Below, piece by piece: positions 16,038 to 25,538 of a stretch of 64,000 nt of DNA. The number at the start of each line of letters is the position of its first letter. The first letter of the stretch is position 1. Origin of the DNA: an uncultured Aquimarina sp. (GTDB taxonomy: Bacteria; Bacteroidota; Bacteroidia; Flavobacteriales; Flavobacteriaceae); assembly GCA_937958985.1 (NCBI GenBank), contig CALGLV010000006.1, positions 186,001 through 250,000 on the forward strand, given 5' to 3'. The position numbers and the translations under genes were made by a program. The notes beneath the pieces are model-generated. The model saw only the letters and a program-made list of their open reading frames with translations. It ran no database searches and had not been told where the DNA came from.

Positions 16038-16880
16038 CAAATATAGTAGTAGTTTTAAAACTGGTACACTTTCAATGCCAAATGAACAGTAATATTTTGC
16101 TGGTTTATTTGGCATTTTATATATAGTAAAACAAGTTAGCGCTATTACTAATAGCGAAACTAAGTAGTATGTTTTATTGTTCAAAACCACATCAATTACT
16201 AAATACACTCCTAACAACAAACAGGCCGCTATCTTAGATTGTTTGATTCCTATTTTTTGCGGTATGGTTTCTAAAAGACTGTTATCATATTGTAAATCTC
16301 TTATATCAAAAGGAATTATTAAAGCCACAACTAAAACAAAAACCTGTATTACTTCTAACATTAATTGATATTCTAAAGTAATATTATAATGAACTACAGG
16401 GGCTATTACAACTGCAATAGTCCAACTAAAAGCCACTAAATAAATTTTCAATTTACCTACAGATCGTAAATTTCTTCGTTTAAAAACCGGAAAAACATAG
16501 GCAAACACAATCAAAGTCCCCAGAAAAAAACAACTAAGTGTTTTTATAGGTAATTGTACTGCATAATATATTAACGCCACAAAGTTAATTAACGAGAATA
16601 ACTGAATAAATCTAAGATTTTTAGTTAAGCTCTTGTGATGTAATTTAGCTACAGGGGCATACTTTACAAAATTATATCCCGTAATTGTACCGTAAAAAAT
16701 GGTGTAAGCCAACGCTTCACTATAGGGGAGATTATGTTTTACTATAAACAAATAAAACAATGCATACACTGCTAAAGCTACATGAATACTAGCATCAATA
16801 TAAAAGTTGAATAAAAAACGTAAAGCTTTAACCACAAATAGAAAAGATATAAAATTAATAAAATGCAAGCTACAAAGCAT
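16020..16880 (-). CDS. Multi-pass membrane protein, UbiA prenyltransferase-like
   Basis: 286 residues with about eight to nine predicted membrane helices and little else. The loop PFDIRDLQYDNSLLETIPQKIGIKQSK resembles the second Asp-rich motif of UbiA prenyltransferases (DxxxD followed by a T-P/L-P segment). The first Asp-rich motif expected after helix 2 is not evident: there is only FYIDASIH. It may therefore be a divergent family member without proven activity. UbiA enzymes attach polyprenyl chains to aromatic or other acceptors in the membrane. The start at 16880 is the first ATG. The gene is divergent from the FabH-like gene and converges with the sigma-factor pair. Confidence 0.7.
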   Translation of the reverse strand: MLCSLHFINFISFLFVVKALRFLFNFYIDASIHVALAVYALFYLFIVKHNLPYSEALAYTIFYGTITGYNFVKYAPVAKLHHKSLTKNLRFIQLFSLINFVALIYYAVQLPIKTLSCFFLGTLIVFAYVFPVFKRRNLRSVGKLKIYLVAFSWTIAVVIAPVVHYNITLEYQLMLEVIQVFVLVVALIIPFDIRDLQYDNSLLETIPQKIGIKQSKIAACLLLGVYLVIDVVLNNKTYYLVSLLVIALTCFTIYKMPNKPAKYYCSFGIESVPVLKLLLYLLFIVG

Positions 16881-16918
16881 ACACTAATGCTAGTAACTGA
16901 TTATTTAGTTTTGTTTCG

Positions 16919-16926
16919 TAAATTTG
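16919..16926 (+). promoter_or_regulatory. Predicted -7 box of the FabH-like gene
   Basis: TAAATTTG, a perfect TAnnTTTG box, 57 nt before the GTG start at 16984. No clear -33 element was seen. Confidence 0.4.
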
Positions 16927-16983
16927 TACTAAATCTATTACATATCAACCACACTAGTTGCTTGTAAGAACAAAAAAAAAATT

Positions 16984-18039
16984 GTGAGTATAAAAATAAC
17001 AGGCTTAGGAAGTTATATTCCCACAGAAAAAATACCGAATACCCATTTTGAAAACCATACTTTTTTAGATGAAAAAGGAACTGTATTCAAACAAAACAAT
17101 GCAACGATTATTAGAAAATTCGTAGCTATTACAGGTATTAAAGAACGCCGTTATGCCCCTAAGGACATGAACGCATCTGACTTAGCACATATGGCTGCAG
17201 CTAATGCGATAAAAGATGCTGACGTAGATCCTGAAACAATTGACTATATAATTGTTTCTCATAATTTTGGAGACGTAAAGTTTGGACATACCCAAACTGA
17301 TGCTATGCCCAGCCTAGCCTCTAGAGTGAAACAAAAATTGAACATAAAAAATCCATCTTGTGTTGCTTATGACCTTATTTTTGGTTGCCCTGGTTGGATA
17401 GAGGGAGTAATTCAAGCTAGTTGTTTTATCAAAGCAGGTGTTGCAAAACGCTGTTTAATAATAGGAACTGAAGCATTATCACGTGTAGTTGACAACAATG
17501 ATCGGGATGCTATGATATTTTCCGATGGTGCTGGAGCTTGTATTCTTGAACTAAGCAATGAAGAAGGCGGTATACAATCACACGAAACAGCTACTTACGC
17601 TAATGAAGAAGCAGATTTCTTATTTAATGGAACTGGATATCATTCCGAAAGTGACGATAGAAAATATATTAAAATGCTTGGTCGAAAAATATATGAATTT
17701 GCTTTGACCAATGTTCCTTTAGCCATGAAAACTTGCCTTGACAAAAGTAATTTTAAAATAGAAGATGTTTCCAAAGTTTTAATTCATCAGGCTAATGAAA
17801 AAATGGATGAAGCTATCGTTGACCGTTTTTACAAACTTTACGATTTAGAAATGCCCTTAGGCGTTATGCCAATGTGTATTGACAAACTAGGCAATAGTAG
17901 TGTAGCTACTGTACCTACATTATATGATTTAATAGTTAAAGGAAACCTAGAGCCTCACGAAATTAAAAAAGGAGATGTTCTTATACTTGCTAGTGTAGGT
18001 GCTGGCATGAATATTAATGCTATTGTATATCAGCATTAA
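16984..18039 (+). CDS. 3-oxoacyl-ACP synthase III family protein (FabH-like)
   Basis: 351 residues. The thiolase-fold Cys-His-Asn triad can be placed at Cys135 (AYDLIFGCPGW), His268 (VLIHQANEKMD) and Asn304 (KLGNSSVATV). Enzymes of this type condense an acyl thioester with malonyl-ACP in the cytoplasm. True FabH usually sits with plsX or rpmF; here it does not, and the active-site flank (FGCPGW rather than ACSGF) is unusual, so it may act on a different starter unit. Initiation is at GTG 16984; no in-frame ATG precedes SIKITGLGSY. The glycosyltransferase gene follows with a 2-nt gap, so the two are translationally linked and may share a lipid or glycolipid pathway. Confidence 0.9.
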   Translation: MSIKITGLGSYIPTEKIPNTHFENHTFLDEKGTVFKQNNATIIRKFVAITGIKERRYAPKDMNASDLAHMAAANAIKDADVDPETIDYIIVSHNFGDVKFGHTQTDAMPSLASRVKQKLNIKNPSCVAYDLIFGCPGWIEGVIQASCFIKAGVAKRCLIIGTEALSRVVDNNDRDAMIFSDGAGACILELSNEEGGIQSHETATYANEEADFLFNGTGYHSESDDRKYIKMLGRKIYEFALTNVPLAMKTCLDKSNFKIEDVSKVLIHQANEKMDEAIVDRFYKLYDLEMPLGVMPMCIDKLGNSSVATVPTLYDLIVKGNLEPHEIKKGDVLILASVGAGMNINAIVYQH

Positions 18040-18041
18040 TA

Positions 18042-19226
18042 ATGAGAATAGGCATCGTTGTAGATAATGAATTCGATAATGACCATAGGGTTCAAAAACA
18101 AGTAAATCAGCTTGTAAAAGCTAAGCATGATGTATTTGTTATTTGTTTTGATTTCGGAAGGAAATATAAAAAATACGATACTTTTAAGGTAACTCGTATT
18201 TCAATCAATCAGAATTTAAAAAATGGATTGGTTCTATTGAGCACCCGGTTTTCTTTTTATGAAAAGCTATGGGCTAAGAATATTTCAAATTTTATAACTA
18301 CTAATGATCTTGAAGCCATTCATTGCCACGATTTATATTTATCAAAAGCTTCTAAAAAAGGTATTGAAAGAAGCAATTCAACAACTTTAAAACTTACTTT
18401 AGATTTACACGAAAACTACCCTGCGGCAATAAATACGTATAATTGGGCTACAAAAGGTTGGCGAAGATTAATTGTTAATCCTAAAAAGTGGTACGACTTA
18501 GAGTTTGAATACCTAAACTATGCTGATGCTATTATTACACTTAGCGATTGGTTTTCCTCTGATTTAATTAGCCGCTTTCCCGCCTTAAAAGAGAAAGAAT
18601 TTATTACTCATCCTAACTTATTAGATCTTCCAAGTTTTAAAACATTCGAAAAGAACAAACCTGAAATTCAATTTTCTAAAAAAAATATAACTCTTATTTA
18701 CTTTGGGGTAGTCGCTCAGCGTAGGGGTATTATGCAAATAATGCCATGGCTGGAAAAAATGTTAAAAGATGGATTCCTTTTTCATTTATTAATTATTGGA
18801 CCTGTAGACAAGGCAGACAGTAATCATTTTTATAGTTTATTAAAATTACCTAAACTAAATAAAAACACCACTTATATTGATTGGGCAAATATAGCTTCGC
18901 TACCAGCTTATTTAAAACAAGCTGATATTGGACTAGCGCCATTCGAAGTAAACGCTCAACACGACTCGGGAGTGGCAAATAAGCTATATCAATATATGTA
19001 TGGCGCAATACCTATATTAGCAACAGCCTGTAAAGCTCAAAAAGAACTTATTCAAGAATCTGAATGCGGATTTATATATTCAGATTTCGAATCTTTTGAA
19101 AAAAAACTTAAAAGCCTATTGACCAACAAGGAATTGAGGTCGAAAATGGGAAAAAACGGGTACACAAAACTAAATCAACTTTACAAAAGCAAAACTGACG
19201 AAAGGTTTCTTAATATCTATAGCTAA
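18042..19226 (+). CDS. Glycosyltransferase, GT4/GT-B type
   Basis: 394 residues. The N-terminal domain begins MRIGIVVDNEFDNDHRVQKQ, a common opening of Bacteroidetes GT4 enzymes with the DxRV-like acceptor loop, and includes the HCHDLYLSK segment. The C-terminal nucleotide-sugar domain has IYFGVVAQRRGI, a IIGP strand, and APFEVNAQHDSGVANKLYQYMYGAIPILAT, which contains the donor-binding E-x7-ish region. It transfers a sugar from a nucleotide donor to an unknown acceptor at the cytoplasmic face. It lies 2 nt behind the FabH-like gene and is the end of that operon. Donor and acceptor are not predictable. Confidence 0.9.
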   Translation: MRIGIVVDNEFDNDHRVQKQVNQLVKAKHDVFVICFDFGRKYKKYDTFKVTRISINQNLKNGLVLLSTRFSFYEKLWAKNISNFITTNDLEAIHCHDLYLSKASKKGIERSNSTTLKLTLDLHENYPAAINTYNWATKGWRRLIVNPKKWYDLEFEYLNYADAIITLSDWFSSDLISRFPALKEKEFITHPNLLDLPSFKTFEKNKPEIQFSKKNITLIYFGVVAQRRGIMQIMPWLEKMLKDGFLFHLLIIGPVDKADSNHFYSLLKLPKLNKNTTYIDWANIASLPAYLKQADIGLAPFEVNAQHDSGVANKLYQYMYGAIPILATACKAQKELIQESECGFIYSDFESFEKKLKSLLTNKELRSKMGKNGYTKLNQLYKSKTDERFLNIYS

Positions 19227-19237
19227 CGAAATTTCGA

Positions 19238-19594
19238 TTAACCTTGAATAAGCTTAACTTTAGACCTGAACTTTTCTATTTGTTTAGGATTCAGAATAGC
19301 CTCTACAGCTTTGTGGTGTGATGTTTCTAAACTGGCTAATTTTGTATTTAACTCATCTGCCGATTCAACATCAGATTTATAAATTTCATTTTTCTTCATT
19401 TCATAAGCAGTAGTTAAACTTAATAACTTTTCAGCTTGCTTAGTAGTGAGTATTAATGTGTTTTTCCACCTATGTGTTCCAATTTTAGCTATTTTCTTTA
19501 CAGACTCCGGAGCTTCTGAAATATCTTGGCTAAACACAAATTGAGTTCCTAAAAACATAAAAAGGACAATCGATAAATGTTTTACATTTTTCAT
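19238..19594 (-). CDS. Small secreted helical protein with LTxxQ-like motifs
   Basis: 118 residues. A clear signal peptide ends at FVFSQ (residue 23). The mature part is helical and contains LTTKQAEKLLSL and LNPKQIEKFRSK, similar to the paired LTxxQ motifs of Spy/CpxP-like periplasmic proteins, but it is too short to be sure. Such proteins act as periplasmic chaperones or metal-stress sensors; assignment here is tentative. It stands alone on the minus strand between the glycosyltransferase gene and the DUF5689 gene. The 176 bp upstream are AT-rich with no clear promoter. Confidence 0.75.
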   Translation of the reverse strand: MKNVKHLSIVLFMFLGTQFVFSQDISEAPESVKKIAKIGTHRWKNTLILTTKQAEKLLSLTTAYEMKKNEIYKSDVESADELNTKLASLETSHHKAVEAILNPKQIEKFRSKVKLIQG

Positions 19595-19757
19595 CAGTTA
19601 AATTTTACCGTTAAAGCACTAAATTATAAAATTTTATTAAGAAAACCTTACAAAACCACTTAATTAATAATTTAAATTATACTTTTTCATTAAAAACTCC
19701 AATCTAAATAACCTTTTTAACCTAAAATTATATCTTAATCCTACCTTATTAATTTAC

Positions 19758-19785
19758 AGCACTATAACACCTACTTAATAGTGCT
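19758..19785 (-). other. Stem-loop at the end of the DUF5689 gene
   Basis: AGCACTAT / ATAGTGCT, 8 bp with a 12-nt loop, spans the stop codon of the DUF5689 gene (19773-19771). No T-run follows on the minus strand, so it is more likely an mRNA-end stabiliser than a terminator. Confidence 0.4.
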
Positions 19786-21141
19786 ATATATTTTAAGATC
19801 ATCTATTTCGTATGTAGAAGTAATTACAGGATCAAAACCTTTATACTGAAAAGCTATTCTTACTTTTCCTACTGCACATGAGATATTTTGTTGAAGAGTT
19901 CTGAAATTTGAAGATTCTACAGGTATATCAACTGGCAATAACATCCAATTAGTTGTTAGCGGATCACCTGAATAGGAATTGGTAATCCATATTTTTAATG
20001 TTTTACCATTATTAAACCGCGTTCGTACCCGCACACTCATTGTAGCACTCTCTATATTAGTCAAGTCTATTTCTGGAGTTATTAACCAGGCTTCTAATGG
20101 GCGTAAGTTACTATTGAATGCCGAAATAGTTAATGTTCTATTATCAACATTTGTAACTTTTCGATCTTCCCAACGCTTTTCATCGCCAGTAACGTTTATA
20201 TTATACCACCCTAGAGGTTCTAATTTAATTTCATTAGTAATTTCTTCAAAATCCTCTTGAAATATAATTGCATTTGCATTTTTTCCGTTACTTGGGCAAT
20301 CAAAGAAAACTGATTCACACCTGTCTTCTTGCTCAAAATTTAAATCCGTAATGCTATTCATTTTAATTACAAAAAAATCGTCTCTAAAATCTCTTGTTAA
20401 CACTCCTGAAATTTTACCTGAATTTATTGGAATACTAGTATTCTTGAAACTAGAAAAAGTACTGGTACACATCACTAGCTCAAGGCTAGAGGGACATTGC
20501 TGAATTATTCTTAATCCATCAAAATTATCACTGAGCTCTCCTGCAATAGTTTTGTTAATAGGAGCTATTAAACTTTTTTCAAATTGAATATTATTGAATA
20601 AAACATAAAGCAATTCATGATCTCGTGTAATTTGTTCTATAGTTAACTCAATAGGCTTTAAGTCGTTTTGAATAGCTGTTCTAAAAATATGATCATCTAC
20701 AGAAGAAAAATCAATCGATGTTATTTCTTTTTCTTTTAGAACACCTAACTGCAATACTCCATTTTTGAACCCCATACTTAACCCTTGTAAACGAATACGG
20801 ATTTTACTTCCCAAAGGATAACGTTGGTATAATGCTCTTTCATCTATCAAAATACTTATACCAGCTGTAGGGTTTTCTGGCTCATCCTGAATTATTATTT
20901 CTTTAAAAAAATTACCTTCTTTATCGCTAGATATCACAAAGCCTTCAATAAATTGATCCTCTTCAAAAAAAGATATAGTCTGTTCTTCAACAAAACGATC
21001 AATACCAGCCTTTAAACTGCTTATAGAAATAATAGCTCCTGTTGGAATGTTTTGAGTTTTGACATTAGGAACTTCTGTTTCTCCTTCAGAACAATTGATT
21101 ACAAAAAATGTAAGTAGCACTCTAATCATTAACTGTTTCAT
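19771..21141 (-). CDS. DUF5689 lipoprotein with a C-terminal jelly-roll (choice-of-anchor J-like) region
   Basis: 456 residues. A lipoprotein signal ends at FFVINC (Cys17). Residues about 40-260 match the Bacteroidetes DUF5689 domain (EGFVISSDKEGNFFKEIIIQD, the ISILIDERALYQRYPLGSKIRI segment, then GVLTRDFRDDFFVIKM). The last 160 residues (from FQEDFEEI through GWYNI, WLITPEIDL and YEIDDLKIY) look like a choice-of-anchor-J beta-sandwich. It is predicted to be surface-exposed on the outer membrane. The TonB-dependent receptor gene is 10 nt upstream on the same strand, so it is probably the receptor's lipoprotein partner, in the way SusD partners SusC, although it is unrelated to SusD in sequence. 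Confidence 0.85.
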   Translation of the reverse strand: MKQLMIRVLLTFFVINCSEGETEVPNVKTQNIPTGAIISISSLKAGIDRFVEEQTISFFEEDQFIEGFVISSDKEGNFFKEIIIQDEPENPTAGISILIDERALYQRYPLGSKIRIRLQGLSMGFKNGVLQLGVLKEKEITSIDFSSVDDHIFRTAIQNDLKPIELTIEQITRDHELLYVLFNNIQFEKSLIAPINKTIAGELSDNFDGLRIIQQCPSSLELVMCTSTFSSFKNTSIPINSGKISGVLTRDFRDDFFVIKMNSITDLNFEQEDRCESVFFDCPSNGKNANAIIFQEDFEEITNEIKLEPLGWYNINVTGDEKRWEDRKVTNVDNRTLTISAFNSNLRPLEAWLITPEIDLTNIESATMSVRVRTRFNNGKTLKIWITNSYSGDPLTTNWMLLPVDIPVESSNFRTLQQNISCAVGKVRIAFQYKGFDPVITSTYEIDDLKIYSTIK

Positions 21142-21151
21142 GAGCTGTAAA

Positions 21152-23950
21152 TTAAAACCTCCAATAAGTATTTGCGTAATAGGTAGTTCCGTTTCCTAGC
21201 CAGTACCTATTACCAAAAAGAGAAAACTCTCTATTTCTATCTTCGTTTAAATCATTAAAATTTGAATTTCTGGATTGTTCGAAACCACCTGTTTTAAAAA
21301 TTTGATTTAATATATTCTGAATCCCTAGAGTGAATCCTATGTAGTTATTATTTTTAGTTTTCCAAGACTTACCACCTATTGCATTCCATAAAAAATAACC
21401 TCCAAAATCTTCTTGCTTTAGTAACTCCCTTGCGCGGTCTTCCGTATAATTTAACAGTGGCTGTCCATCGATATCTGTCGCAAAATTTTGTGTTCTAGTA
21501 AATGGACTAATATCTATAAAGGCATCTAAAAAATAATTTAACTGGGTAGAAAACCACCAGTACGATGGATCGCGATAACTAAAGCCCAAACCATACGCTT
21601 GTTGAGGGCCATTAGCTAAGCGGTGATTTTTTAAACTAGATTTCCCTAAAATCAAGGACTCTTCAAAACTATCCGAAGTAATATATAAATTAGGATTGTT
21701 CACGAAAATATGTTTTCCGTAAGCCATTGATAAATTTACCGTTAATGCACTTGTAGCCTGAATTTCCGCCCCAAACTCTATACCCGTATTTAAAGTTTTA
21801 ACACCAGTGATAATTTCTTGAATAAAGGCCGAACTGTCGTTTCTGTTTAATGACGCTATATTTTCCGTGAAAAAGAAAGAAATATCTGTCATATTATTTC
21901 TAGTAATGTAATAGCCTGAAAGTCGCGCTAAAATTCGTCCGTATTGATAATTTAAAGCTCCATCGAACTGAAGTTGTTGTTCTTGCGCTAAGTCAATAAC
22001 CGTATCATTGTTTTGTCTCGGATTGGAGAAACTCTGCCTTATTGTTGGCGGCGATACAATAAAATTGAATGACGATGAGGCATATAATTTATTTGTTAAT
22101 TGGTACGTAGCCCCCATTTTAAAACCATAGCCAATAAAATTTAATTTTTTACTTTTCCCTAAAGACAACTGCCCTGGATAGTTTCCATTTTCATAATTAC
22201 CAATGCGCTGATAGCTTGTTTTAGACAAAGATAAACCCACAAATGTGTCCCATTTTGGGATCGAAAAATTTGCTTGAAAAAACCCGTTATAATTAAGCGC
22301 TTTAATAGTATAGTTATACCTAAATTTATTCCCCTTACGCACGACCCTATTTGGAGTAAGTAAATTATTCTGAGCATTATTTCCTTCTGAAAAACCATCT
22401 ATATCTAAAAAACCACTCGACCCCAATAAATCGGTAATCTCGGCATAGTTTTTACTGTTTAATATGCTCGAAGCTAATTTGGCATTAAGGTTAATTTTTG
22501 AAGATAAATCGTAATTTAATATGGAGTTGGCAGCTATAAAATCATTTTCAACAGTATCATTATAAAGGGCATAAACACCTGTAGTCGTTTGTTCATTTCT
22601 TCTATACAAATCACCCCAATCCAATTGACCTTCTTCCCTAAAATTTTGGCTAGCCCTGAAAGCACTTTCAAAGTTTTCCTGCCCTTCATTACGAAGAAAA
22701 AAACTAGGTAATCTTTGGTAGTATGAAGGATCTGGATTACGAGAAGTGCCAATAAAAATTGGATTTTGATCTGTAGAAGCAGTGCTAAGCTCTTTTCCAT
22801 TAAATTCAAGTCTGCTATTGGAGACTTTACCTGTTTTTAATAAAAAATTATTTTGAACAGATAGCTTTTTATTAATGTTCCAAAAGTGATTTATTGTAAA
22901 AATAGGTTCCTTTATATTTTTGATTCGTGAATTTCGAAGATCTCCATTTTGAGTTCCCCAATATGAGTTGTATTTACGTCCCTTAAGATCAATAACCTCT
23001 TGCGTATTAGGCGATCTTTTACCTCGTTTTACTGGTGTGAATATTGTTGTGAAATTAACTCGATGTTTACTATTAATTTTTTTACTTATACTACCCGCAA
23101 CACTATAATTTTCAGTAGAAGTGCCTTCAATAAAACCCTCTTCACCCCTTGCCGCTGAAAAAGACAAACTATACGCCCACCCGCTTAATAACTGACCTGA
23201 ATGAACTGTCGCCATCAATCTACCCCGATATGACCTGTTAGTACTTGCAAAAGATAGCTTAGCTCCTTTGCTATATTTACTAGCATCAAACTGAAGTTGA
23301 TTTACCCCAACTAAATTTCCAAATGTTTGTTTATTTGCCAGTCCATAAGCTGTAAATTCCTGACTCCGTAGCATATCGTTTAACCCGGACCAATTACTCC
23401 AGTTTGGCTTACCATTAAAAAATGAATTCATTTCCACACCATTAAACAACACTTTTGAATATTCGTTACCCAATCCCCTGACTTTAAAAAAAGTACTACT
23501 CCAGTTGAAAGCAACACTACTCAAAAAAGCATCCCTATTAGATTGAAGTAACGTTTGGCTTTGCGAAATATCATTATCGTTATATTCTACATTACTATTC
23601 AACTCGATAGTTGTAAAAAGCTCCTGTTGCTGTTTCATATCCAAAATCATTACTATGTTTCCAATATCTGTAATTGCTTTTTCTGTTATAACGATGGGAA
23701 ATTTTCTATCGGCATATCCCTTTAAACGTATTGTAATTATTTGTTCTCCTAAAGGCAAGCCCCCCTCTAAACTAAACACCCCATTAGAATCTGATGTTGT
23801 TTCCCAGTGAGCTCCATCAATACTTATCGAGGCATTTATTGCTACTTCACTAGTACTTTCCAAATAAACAACACCTTTTACTATCGACTTTTGCGCATTA
23901 ATAATTAACGAAAAGAAAAACATTATTAATATAATATTTCTCGAAAACAT
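21152..23950 (-). CDS. TonB-dependent outer-membrane receptor with a carboxypeptidase-like regulatory domain
   Basis: 932 residues. A signal peptide ends at IINAQ. Residues about 22-110 form a carboxypeptidase-D regulatory-like beta-sandwich (VKGVVYLESTSE through DIGNIVMIL). The plug domain follows (SSTFFKVRGLGNEYSKVLFNGVEMN), then a beta-barrel of about 700 residues ending in aromatic YWRF, the usual outer-membrane insertion end. TonB-driven receptors import large or scarce substrates. Substrate is not evident, but its operon partner (DUF5689 lipoprotein) and the divergent secreted endonuclease-like gene 46 bp away suggest nucleic acid or phosphate-bearing molecules. It lacks the SusC-specific double plug motifs and no SusD gene is present. 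Confidence 0.93.
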   Translation of the reverse strand: MFSRNIILIMFFFSLIINAQKSIVKGVVYLESTSEVAINASISIDGAHWETTSDSNGVFSLEGGLPLGEQIITIRLKGYADRKFPIVITEKAITDIGNIVMILDMKQQQELFTTIELNSNVEYNDNDISQSQTLLQSNRDAFLSSVAFNWSSTFFKVRGLGNEYSKVLFNGVEMNSFFNGKPNWSNWSGLNDMLRSQEFTAYGLANKQTFGNLVGVNQLQFDASKYSKGAKLSFASTNRSYRGRLMATVHSGQLLSGWAYSLSFSAARGEEGFIEGTSTENYSVAGSISKKINSKHRVNFTTIFTPVKRGKRSPNTQEVIDLKGRKYNSYWGTQNGDLRNSRIKNIKEPIFTINHFWNINKKLSVQNNFLLKTGKVSNSRLEFNGKELSTASTDQNPIFIGTSRNPDPSYYQRLPSFFLRNEGQENFESAFRASQNFREEGQLDWGDLYRRNEQTTTGVYALYNDTVENDFIAANSILNYDLSSKINLNAKLASSILNSKNYAEITDLLGSSGFLDIDGFSEGNNAQNNLLTPNRVVRKGNKFRYNYTIKALNYNGFFQANFSIPKWDTFVGLSLSKTSYQRIGNYENGNYPGQLSLGKSKKLNFIGYGFKMGATYQLTNKLYASSSFNFIVSPPTIRQSFSNPRQNNDTVIDLAQEQQLQFDGALNYQYGRILARLSGYYITRNNMTDISFFFTENIASLNRNDSSAFIQEIITGVKTLNTGIEFGAEIQATSALTVNLSMAYGKHIFVNNPNLYITSDSFEESLILGKSSLKNHRLANGPQQAYGLGFSYRDPSYWWFSTQLNYFLDAFIDISPFTRTQNFATDIDGQPLLNYTEDRARELLKQEDFGGYFLWNAIGGKSWKTKNNNYIGFTLGIQNILNQIFKTGGFEQSRNSNFNDLNEDRNREFSLFGNRYWLGNGTTYYANTYWRF

Positions 23951-23996
23951 GTTTTAAATTGTTGATTTATAGATAGTTGTAAATATATGAAAAATT

Positions 23997-25031
23997 ATGA
24001 ATAAGAAAATAACGACACTTATTGTCCTTCTCATCGCTCTAAAAAGCAATCTATTTTCTCAAGCTAGCACCTATCAAATAGCTACAGTTGCGTTTTATAA
24101 TTTGGAAAATTTATTTGACGCTATCGATGAGCCAACAACGTTTGACAACGATTACACTCCACTTGGAAGAAAGGCTTGGACTGATAAAAAAATAGCTCTT
24201 AAAATAAAAAACTTAAGTGGCGTTATTTCTGAAATTGGTGCTGAAACAACAAAGCTACCTCCTGCAATTATTGGAGTTTCCGAAGTAGAAAATAGAAATA
24301 TTTTGTTACAATTGGTATCGCATACAAATTTAAATACTGTTGACTATGGGATTGCTCATTTTAACTCTCCCGATAGGCGTGGCATAGATGTGGCTTTATT
24401 ATACGACAGAAAAAGATTTAGGTTTACTAATGCAAATAAACACGTATTGCTGCTAAAAGACAGCTATGGAAAACGAATTTATACTAGAGATCAATTGTGT
24501 GTTTCTGGCTATTTGGGTGATGAATTAGTTTACTGTATTGTAAATCACTGGCCTTCAAGAAGGGGTGGAGAAAAAAGAAGTAGAAGCAAACGCATTGAAG
24601 CTGCAAAGCTTTGTTTAAAAATAACCGATTCAATTTATAAAATCACCCCAAAAGCAAACATTATTATTATGGGCGATTTTAATGACGACCCAACTAATGA
24701 TAGTTTAAAGAGGGTATTAAAAACAAAATGCTCTCCAAAATATAATTCTGAATTTGACTATTTCTATAATCCTATGGAACAAATGAAAAAACGCGGCTTA
24801 GGCACATTAGCCTACAGAGATAAATGGAATATTTTTGATCAACTTATTTTCTCAAACACAATGCTTGACAGTATTGGTTTACAACTTTATAAGACTACTA
24901 TTTTTTGCCCAAAATATGTAACTCAAAGCTCAGGAAAGTATAAAGGATACCCTAAAAGAACAACTTCTGAAGAAATTGGATACAGCGATCATTTTGCTGT
25001 ATACAGTTATTTAATTAAACGTATTAATTAA
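23997..25031 (+). CDS. Secreted endonuclease/exonuclease/phosphatase family protein
   Basis: 344 residues. A signal peptide ends near LFSQA (residue 23). The EEP (DNase I-like) fold is clear: FYNLENLF, metal-binding Glu in VSEVENR, NHWPSRRGG with catalytic His, MGDFNDDP with Asp/Asn, and YSDHFAVY with the final catalytic Asp-His. All key residues are present, so it should be active as a nuclease or phosphodiesterase in the periplasm or outside. It is divergent from the TonB receptor/DUF5689 pair (46-bp shared upstream region). The 3' end overlaps the next convergent gene by 21 nt. Whether it cuts DNA, RNA or a phospho-lipid cannot be told from sequence. Confidence 0.92.
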   Translation: MNKKITTLIVLLIALKSNLFSQASTYQIATVAFYNLENLFDAIDEPTTFDNDYTPLGRKAWTDKKIALKIKNLSGVISEIGAETTKLPPAIIGVSEVENRNILLQLVSHTNLNTVDYGIAHFNSPDRRGIDVALLYDRKRFRFTNANKHVLLLKDSYGKRIYTRDQLCVSGYLGDELVYCIVNHWPSRRGGEKRSRSKRIEAAKLCLKITDSIYKITPKANIIIMGDFNDDPTNDSLKRVLKTKCSPKYNSEFDYFYNPMEQMKKRGLGTLAYRDKWNIFDQLIFSNTMLDSIGLQLYKTTIFCPKYVTQSSGKYKGYPKRTTSEEIGYSDHFAVYSYLIKRIN

Positions 25032-25445
25032 TGTAGGTTTTCTAAACTCATTTACATTCATATTAACTCCTCGGATAACTTTAGTTTTACAAGCCTTAAC
25101 AGACCAATCATTCCTCCCACCTTCGTACATGTACAAGTTGTAGCTATAATTATTCCCTGGTTTTAATGCCTTAACTCCTCTTAGGATTTTAATAGGCATT
25201 TTAACTGTTTTTATACCCGATTCGTTAATTAAATAAACACCCGTTCCTACGAGTTGATTTCCTCTTTTAAGTTCTAAGTATATGGTGCTTTTTTTTAAAG
25301 CCTTATAGGCTATACTATAATTGTAATAGTTGTTAGCTGGCTTTAATTGCATTTTTGGTGCCTTAGCAAATTTAACATAAGCTTGGGCATTCACTTGAGA
25401 GTGAAAAGAAAAAAAAAGTAAAATTAAAAAGATAAATTTTTTCAT
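25011..25445 (-). CDS. Small secreted protein of unknown function
   Basis: 144 residues with a signal peptide ending NAQA (residue 21). The mature part looks like one beta-sandwich: repeated short strands such as STIYLELKRGNQLVGTGVYLI and YSYNLYMYEGG, with Lys-rich loops. I do not recognise the family. It lies on the minus strand 93 nt downstream of the GH86-like gene and overlaps the end of the EEP gene. It may follow the glycoside hydrolase in one transcript, which would fit a carbohydrate- or surface-binding role, but this is inference. Confidence 0.7.
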   Translation of the reverse strand: MKKFIFLILLFFSFHSQVNAQAYVKFAKAPKMQLKPANNYYNYSIAYKALKKSTIYLELKRGNQLVGTGVYLINESGIKTVKMPIKILRGVKALKPGNNYSYNLYMYEGGRNDWSVKACKTKVIRGVNMNVNEFRKPTLINTFN

Positions 25446-25538
25446 AATTTACAATAAGTGAGCTACCCATTATACTATATCAAAAAATATGCCGCATATA
25501 TCAAACATAACTTATAGCACCAAAATAATGTTTAAGCA

